64,000 bases of DNA. Origin: Ferdinandcohnia sp047238305 (GTDB taxonomy: Bacteria > Bacillota > Bacilli > Bacillales > Bacillaceae_L). The notes under the pieces are model-generated. The model did not search any database. It was not told the DNA's origin and saw nothing but the letters and a program-made list of their open reading frames with translations. How positions within the stretch are numbered: the stretch's first letter is position 1; every line of letters starts with the position of its first letter. Where the stretch lies: assembly GCF_047238305.1 (NCBI RefSeq), contig NZ_JBDFMO010000001.1, positions 496,001-560,000 on the forward strand. Direction: 5' to 3'. Shown piece by piece: positions 60,012-64,000 of the stretch. A program made the position numbers and the translations under genes.

Positions 60012-61703
60012 TTACCAAGTCTTAAATGGTGGTGATCCTGGAGGTGCATTTACAATCATATCGGTTAGTGGTAGTACATATGCCATTGCGATGACGAGAA
60101 TCATTAGCACTACCCATAATCCCCAACGCTCTGTCCAAACTGGAGTTTTTGAAGCATTTTCTTCTACTTCGGCGATTGGGAATTCTGTTACCCCTTTTGG
60201 TGCAAAGAACATCATGTTAAATGCTGCATATACTTGGATGATTACTGCGACTAATAATAAGGTTGCCCCGATACCAACAACCATCATAAATGGTTCCCAG
60301 CCTGCAGCCTGCGCACTACCAAAGTAGTCTGAGAAAGATGTTCTACGTGGTGAACCGAGTAATCCAACTGTATGCATTGAGCCTGACATTAAAATCATAC
60401 CAATTGTCCAAATGATGGTTTGAACAACACCTAATTTATTCATTCCTTTTGTCATTACACGACCTGAAATATGTGGGATTAACCAGTAACTAATTCCAAA
60501 GAAAGTCATTACGACTGACATACCTAGTGTTAAGTGGAAGTGTCCTACGACCCACATTGTGTTGTGAACGACTTGGTCAAGTTGGTTTGTTGTTTGAGCA
60601 ATACCACCTGCACCAGCTGGGATGAAGGCTGCCATCGCGATGAATGGGGATAAGAAGCGAACATCGCCCCAAGGTAATTTCTTGAACCATCCTAATGCGC
60701 CTTTTCCACCTTTTGCTCTACCTGTACGCTCAAATACTGCAAACATTGCCCATGCCGTCATTAATGATGGGAAACCGATAGCCAAACTCATGAATACGTG
60801 TAGGAATTTTACTGATAAGTTAATTCCTGGGTCAATGATTTGATGGTGGAATCCACCGGTAATGTTCATGATAACTAATGCGATAACAACTACACGAGTG
60901 AGTGTGTCACTCCAACGTTTTCCGCCAATAATTTTTGGTACGATTACATACCATGCTGATACTGCTGTTAAATACCAGATGTTAACTGCTGTATGTCCAA
61001 AAGCCCAGAATAATGTACGAGAAACCATTACGTTAATTGTGTCTACCCATCCAAGTGACCATGGTAGAATCAAGAATAATACTTCAACTGCGACAAATGC
61101 TGTTGCTCCGACTAATAGAATAAATACACCTGTTGCAAAGAAAGAAAGGATTGGTAAATGTTGACCTTTATGATTCTTTCTCCAGTTTGCCACTTGCATA
61201 AAAGCTCCAGCTGCTAAGATCCAAATACCAACCACCACTAATGCTAACCCGATATAGAATACAGGGTGTGCCGCCATTGGTGGATAGAATGTGTACATAA
61301 CAGACGCTTCATTCATTAAGACTGGTATAACTACTAGTACGATACCAACGATCTTCGTCCAGAAACCAACCCACGCCATTTTTCTCACCTTAGGTAGCAA
61401 TCCACCTAATTCATGTGATAGACCAGCGTAGAAGTAACCGATTGTAAAGAATGCAGACATTACCACTACTAATAATAAACCGTGTGCTGTTAGTACTTGA
61501 TAATAGTTAAGCCAACTTGGCAATTCTAGAAGACCTGCACGGTTTAAACCTTGTACTAATCCTAAAAGTCCACCTAATAATAATGCGATAAATGCTACTG
61601 ATAAATAGGATTTTGAGATTTTTGCGTCCTGTGGATTTACACCTAAAACCTTGTTTGCCTTTTCTTTAAAGGTCAAATCTGAGTTATTTAATATAGTTGC
61701 CAA
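60012..61703 (-). CDS. ba3-type cytochrome c oxidase subunit I
   Basis: A 563-residue haem-copper oxidase subunit I (B-type, like CbaA of Bacillus/Thermus) with about 13 helices. Haem and CuB ligands: His in QVLTAHGLLLVVVM, His in WAFGHTAVNIWYLT, the HH pair in GGFHHQIIDPG, and the double His in VVGHFHLTLGMSV. It reduces O2 to water and pumps protons. The frame extends to 61766, but TTG 61703 has AAAGGAGGGGAGACCA before it. It lies 14 bases after subunit II. Confidence 0.93.
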   Translation of the reverse strand: MATILNNSDLTFKEKANKVLGVNPQDAKISKSYLSVAFIALLLGGLLGLVQGLNRAGLLELPSWLNYYQVLTAHGLLLVVVMSAFFTIGYFYAGLSHELGGLLPKVRKMAWVGFWTKIVGIVLVVIPVLMNEASVMYTFYPPMAAHPVFYIGLALVVVGIWILAAGAFMQVANWRKNHKGQHLPILSFFATGVFILLVGATAFVAVEVLFLILPWSLGWVDTINVMVSRTLFWAFGHTAVNIWYLTAVSAWYVIVPKIIGGKRWSDTLTRVVVIALVIMNITGGFHHQIIDPGINLSVKFLHVFMSLAIGFPSLMTAWAMFAVFERTGRAKGGKGALGWFKKLPWGDVRFLSPFIAMAAFIPAGAGGIAQTTNQLDQVVHNTMWVVGHFHLTLGMSVVMTFFGISYWLIPHISGRVMTKGMNKLGVVQTIIWTIGMILMSGSMHTVGLLGSPRRTSFSDYFGSAQAAGWEPFMMVVGIGATLLLVAVIIQVYAAFNMMFFAPKGVTEFPIAEVEENASKTPVWTERWGLWVVLMILVIAMAYVLPLTDMIVNAPPGSPPFKTW

Positions 61704-61717
61704 TGGTCTCCCCTCCT

Positions 61718-62185
61718 TTATTTCACTGTAATTGTAGTAGCCATTAATTGGTGACCTGCACCACAATACTCGTTACATAGAACTAAATACTCACCAGGTT
61801 CATCAAACGTTTGAGTGATTTTCTGAATTTGTCCTGGCATTACCATTGCATTTAAGTTTGTACCTGCGACTTCGAATCCGTGAACAACATCTTTTGATGT
61901 CATCGTAAAGTGAACCTTTGAACCTGCTGGTACTTCAATGTTTCCTGGATTAAAGGCGAATACTTCTAATGTCATCACTACTTCATATTCGTTTTCACCA
62001 ATTTGATATACACCTGGTTTGTCAAATGGTGCTGTTTCGTCAACTTTCTGAGGATCGATTGTTTCCATATGACTTGGCGGTCCCATTTCTAATGCAAAGG
62101 TTTGGTAGCCAGTGATAAGCATGAATGCCATGATCATACCGAAACTGATTGTAAGCCATATTTTTTCATCAAGATGCATTTTCAT
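61718..62185 (-). CDS. Cytochrome c oxidase subunit II (CuA)
   Basis: A 155-residue subunit with one N-terminal helix (residues about 9-30) and a cupredoxin domain. The CuA ligands are CNEYCGAGHQLM (Cys137, Cys141, His145, Met148), Glu139 and a His near 102 (VVHGFEV). Short form typical of ba3 oxidases. ATG 62185 follows AGGAGGGG. Accepts electrons from cytochrome c. Confidence 0.93.
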   Translation of the reverse strand: MKMHLDEKIWLTISFGMIMAFMLITGYQTFALEMGPPSHMETIDPQKVDETAPFDKPGVYQIGENEYEVVMTLEVFAFNPGNIEVPAGSKVHFTMTSKDVVHGFEVAGTNLNAMVMPGQIQKITQTFDEPGEYLVLCNEYCGAGHQLMATTITVK

Positions 62186-62196
62186 TTTTACCCCTC

Positions 62197-62346
62197 CTAG
62201 AATCTAGACATGAATAGGCCGAATAGTACTATATACGTAAAAAGAATGACTGCTCCAACAACACCGACTGAAATCCAAGTCCCAACTAAACGACCTTGGT
62301 ATCCCCCGTCTGCCTTTTTGTTTTGGTTAACTTTTGAAGCTCCCAT
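62197..62346 (-). CDS. Oxidase subunit IIa-like, 49 residues
   Basis: A small membrane protein with a basic soluble start (MGASKVNQNKKADGGYQGR) and one helix (LVGTWISVGVVGAVILFTYI). Size and position directly before subunit II match the IIa subunit of ba3 oxidase, which supplies a missing helix of subunit II. ATG 62346 follows AAGGAGGTTGAGTTGG. It is much too short for ordinary gene finders. Confidence 0.85.
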   Translation of the reverse strand: MGASKVNQNKKADGGYQGRLVGTWISVGVVGAVILFTYIVLFGLFMSRF

Positions 62347-62451
62347 CCAACTCAACCTCCTTATGTTCTTCTTACTTACATCATAATTAGGAACCATTCT
62401 CAATGTTGTGAACTGAATCACACTTAAAGTGTTATTTTTAATACACCCATA

Positions 62452-62487
62452 AAAAAAAGGACGAAAAAACAGGCTTTTTTCCGTCCT
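62452..62487 (-). terminator. Hairpin before the oxidase operon
   Basis: A stem (AAGGACGAAAAAA / TTTTTTCCGTCCTT, one bulge) with T-run on the minus strand. It precedes the oxidase operon and could insulate it from upstream transcription. Confidence 0.6.
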
Positions 62488-62611
62488 TAAAAACATTCTT
62501 TAAATTCAAAAATCGCTCACCATTACTGGTTTTCAGAAACTATTCCCTCCCTTTATTGTTCATTCAAAATCAAAAATGACAAATTGGTGAACATACAGAT
62601 TTTTACATAAA

Positions 62612-62643
62612 AACAGGCAACTCCCCTTTAATGGAAGCTGCCT
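62612..62643 (-). terminator. Terminator of the methyltransferase gene
   Basis: On the minus strand AGGCAGCTTCC pairs with GGGGAGTTGCCT (G-T pairs), followed by GTTTTTATG; it overlaps the gene's last bases. Confidence 0.7.
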
Positions 62644-63247
62644 ATCCTAGTTGATAAACCATGAATCTCTCGTATGTGTTTTTTTCAAATAACTCTGGAA
62701 TGATAATCTCTTTCTTTATCTGAAATGGAGTATTATTCTCCAAAAAATAGGTGTAATCCGTAGATCCATAATAAAGAATAACCTCTATTCCACGTGGATC
62801 CTTCTCATAGGAACGTAGAATATTGGAAATCGTATGCTTAAAAACCTGAATGGAAAAAGGATTAAAAAAGTAAAATCGATTATCGAGTGGATGAATTTCA
62901 TAATCCTGTGCGGCACAATGATGAATTTCAATCTCTTCTTTGCGGATACCTGACCTCTTGGCATAACGGTCTCGATTTTGAACGGCATCGTGATATAAGC
63001 TTTTGTCAATCTCCACTCCAACAACAGTTGCCTCAAATAGATGATGAATATAAAAAAGCAGCCGTCCCTTTCCGCAACCAAAATCAACAACCCGATCTGT
63101 TTCTTTTAATTGATAGTGTTCAAACAAAGCAGCCAGTCCTTCATACGGTGTCGGCTCATAGCGATAATAATGTACAGATGAACTAAACCCCTTTTGTCCC
63201 CCACTTGTTTTTACATGTAAAAGTGCATCGAAATACTGATCTTCCAT
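62642..63247 (-). CDS. Class I SAM methyltransferase
   Basis: A 201-residue methyltransferase. SAM motif I is VVDFGCGKGRLLFYI; the acidic residue of motif II is in VVGVEID; the NPF motif (FYFFNPFS) is typical of a small subgroup of N- or ribosomal methyltransferases. Substrate unknown. It lies just downstream of the SigJ-like gene on the same strand (29 bases). Confidence 0.8.
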   Translation of the reverse strand: MEDQYFDALLHVKTSGGQKGFSSSVHYYRYEPTPYEGLAALFEHYQLKETDRVVDFGCGKGRLLFYIHHLFEATVVGVEIDKSLYHDAVQNRDRYAKRSGIRKEEIEIHHCAAQDYEIHPLDNRFYFFNPFSIQVFKHTISNILRSYEKDPRGIEVILYYGSTDYTYFLENNTPFQIKKEIIIPELFEKNTYERFMVYQLG

Positions 63248-63276
63248 GGTAGTCTCCTTACAACGTTGTTTGCTAA

Positions 63277-64000
63277 TTAAAATTGATATCCACTTATGGC
63301 ATATGTTAGTTTTTCAGGATTGCGAATGGAAAAGATTTGTGTAATTTGATTGTTTTCTATTTCAAAGCATACCACATTTTCTGGTTGTTGATTTCTTTTG
63401 ATCAATATGCCGATTTGTCTATTGACGTTTACTAATTCGATCTCCAATTGAGCATCCTGTCCAAACTTTCGAATGAGCCCTAAAATAAAGTTGGCAACTC
63501 GTTCTTTCGTTTTGATAGGTACTACTGCAGCCTTGACCTTACCTCCACCATCTGAATAGAGGACGCTGTCATTAGCGAGCATACTAAGCAAGTTCTCCAT
63601 ATTTCCTGTTGTAGCAGCAAGTAGAAAAGATTGAACCAACTGCTGCAGTTTCTCCTGATTGACATGCAAATCTTCTACGTCATCCCTATAATCTAGTTTT
63701 TTCTTTGCTCTACTAATAATTTTTCTACAGTTCGCTACCTCTTTCTCAATAATAGAAGCAATGTCATCATATTCATATCCAAATGCTTCTCTCAACACAA
63801 ACACCGCTCGTTCAACCGGGCTAAGTTGTTCCATTAAAGATAGAAGCGCATACGAAAGATTGTCTTGCAATAAAACGGCATGCATCGGATCAACATCATA
63901 GATGATGAGTGGTTCAGGTAGCCACGGTCCTACATATACCTCTCTTTGCTTTCGGGCTGATTTTAAATAATCAATGGAGCGATTGGTCACCATTTTACAA
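63277..64000 (-). CDS. SigJ-like ECF sigma factor with SnoaL-like C-terminus, 5' end outside the window
   Basis: The frame is open to the window edge (the ATG at 63993 is internal: a TGT-AAA precedes it). Present are region 2 end (VTNRSIDYLKSARKQREVYV), region 4 (SPVERAVFVLREAFGYEYDD, IASIIEKEVANCRKIISRAK) and a C-terminal SnoaL/NTF2-like domain of about 120 residues (FLLAATTGNMENLLSMLAND). This fusion defines the SigJ/ECF41-type group. The first 60 or so residues are missing. Confidence 0.88.
   Translation of the reverse strand, partial: CKMVTNRSIDYLKSARKQREVYVGPWLPEPLIIYDVDPMHAVLLQDNLSYALLSLMEQLSPVERAVFVLREAFGYEYDDIASIIEKEVANCRKIISRAKKKLDYRDDVEDLHVNQEKLQQLVQSFLLAATTGNMENLLSMLANDSVLYSDGGGKVKAAVVPIKTKERVANFILGLIRKFGQDAQLEIELVNVNRQIGILIKRNQQPENVVCFEIENNQITQIFSIRNPEKLTYAISGYQF

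Overview
The window looks like a chromosomal segment from a spore-forming member of the Bacillaceae. The DNA is AT-rich, has AAGGAGG-type ribosome binding sites and uses many TTG and GTG starts. Gene content is Bacillus-like: QueF with a preQ1-I riboswitch, HemAT, YwmB, YkvA, YppG-like, DinB, RocD/RocR, PepF, YlmA-like and a small ba3-type oxidase operon. Regulatory sites that can be read directly include a sigma-54 promoter, an ECF promoter, a sigma-K-like promoter, LexA-type boxes, a cre site and a CodY-like box. No rRNA, tRNA, prophage or CRISPR array was seen.

Layout. 1-5983: small membrane proteins, a CoA-transferase next to a LytTR regulator, DinB, an AbrB-type membrane protein and a thioesterase. 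6374-16654: an NlpC/P60 hydrolase, an MFS exporter, an ATP-grasp enzyme, the queuosine pair (queF plus a YhhQ/QueT-type transporter) under a preQ1 riboswitch, a frameshifted glutamate dehydrogenase, a DUF2207 protein, a HAD phosphatase and YbaK. 16954-22437: a signalling block of HemAT, a decayed IS1182-like element, and convergent CBS-GGDEF and EAL genes. 22568-26498: YwmB, a lone Opp/Dpp-type permease pair and two unknowns. 26589-29876: a sigma-K-like promoter drives a glycosyltransferase, a protein with two kinase-like repeats and a UDP-glucuronate-epimerase-like enzyme. 30141-30681: an apparently SOS-controlled pair of mini-proteins (WYL-like and LexA-DNA-binding-domain only). 31405-40245: PepF, a HAD phosphatase, MFS pumps with a MarR regulator whose start codon appears to be ATA, and a TetR/ABC-2 exporter operon whose permease carries an in-frame TAG. 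40365-53581: mostly single-gene units, including an ECF sigma/anti-sigma pair, IlvE, an MCP and an ABC ATPase. 53627-57355: rocD and a RocR-like activator, transcribed divergently, and a GGCT-like protein. 57451-64000: a trans-sulfuration enzyme, the ba3 oxidase operon with Sco, a methyltransferase and a partial SigJ-like sigma factor.

Non-coding repeats are unusually rich. They include a 74-bp double-palindrome element present three times in two convergent intergenic gaps, a short GGGAC...GTCCC-type repeat lying in sense orientation at three gene 3' ends, a 12-copy 53-bp minisatellite with a 158-bp higher-order period, three tandem 55-bp hairpin units, a 165-bp fold-back element and a GC-rich fold-back repeat nested in the IS. 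Three otherwise intact coding units are broken: gdh by a 1-nt deletion, the ABC-2 permease by one TAG, and the transposase by two stops. The most distinctive candidate system is the sigma-K-like-promoter glycan operon with the tandem kinase-fold protein; the SOS mini-operon and the dispersed repeats come next.
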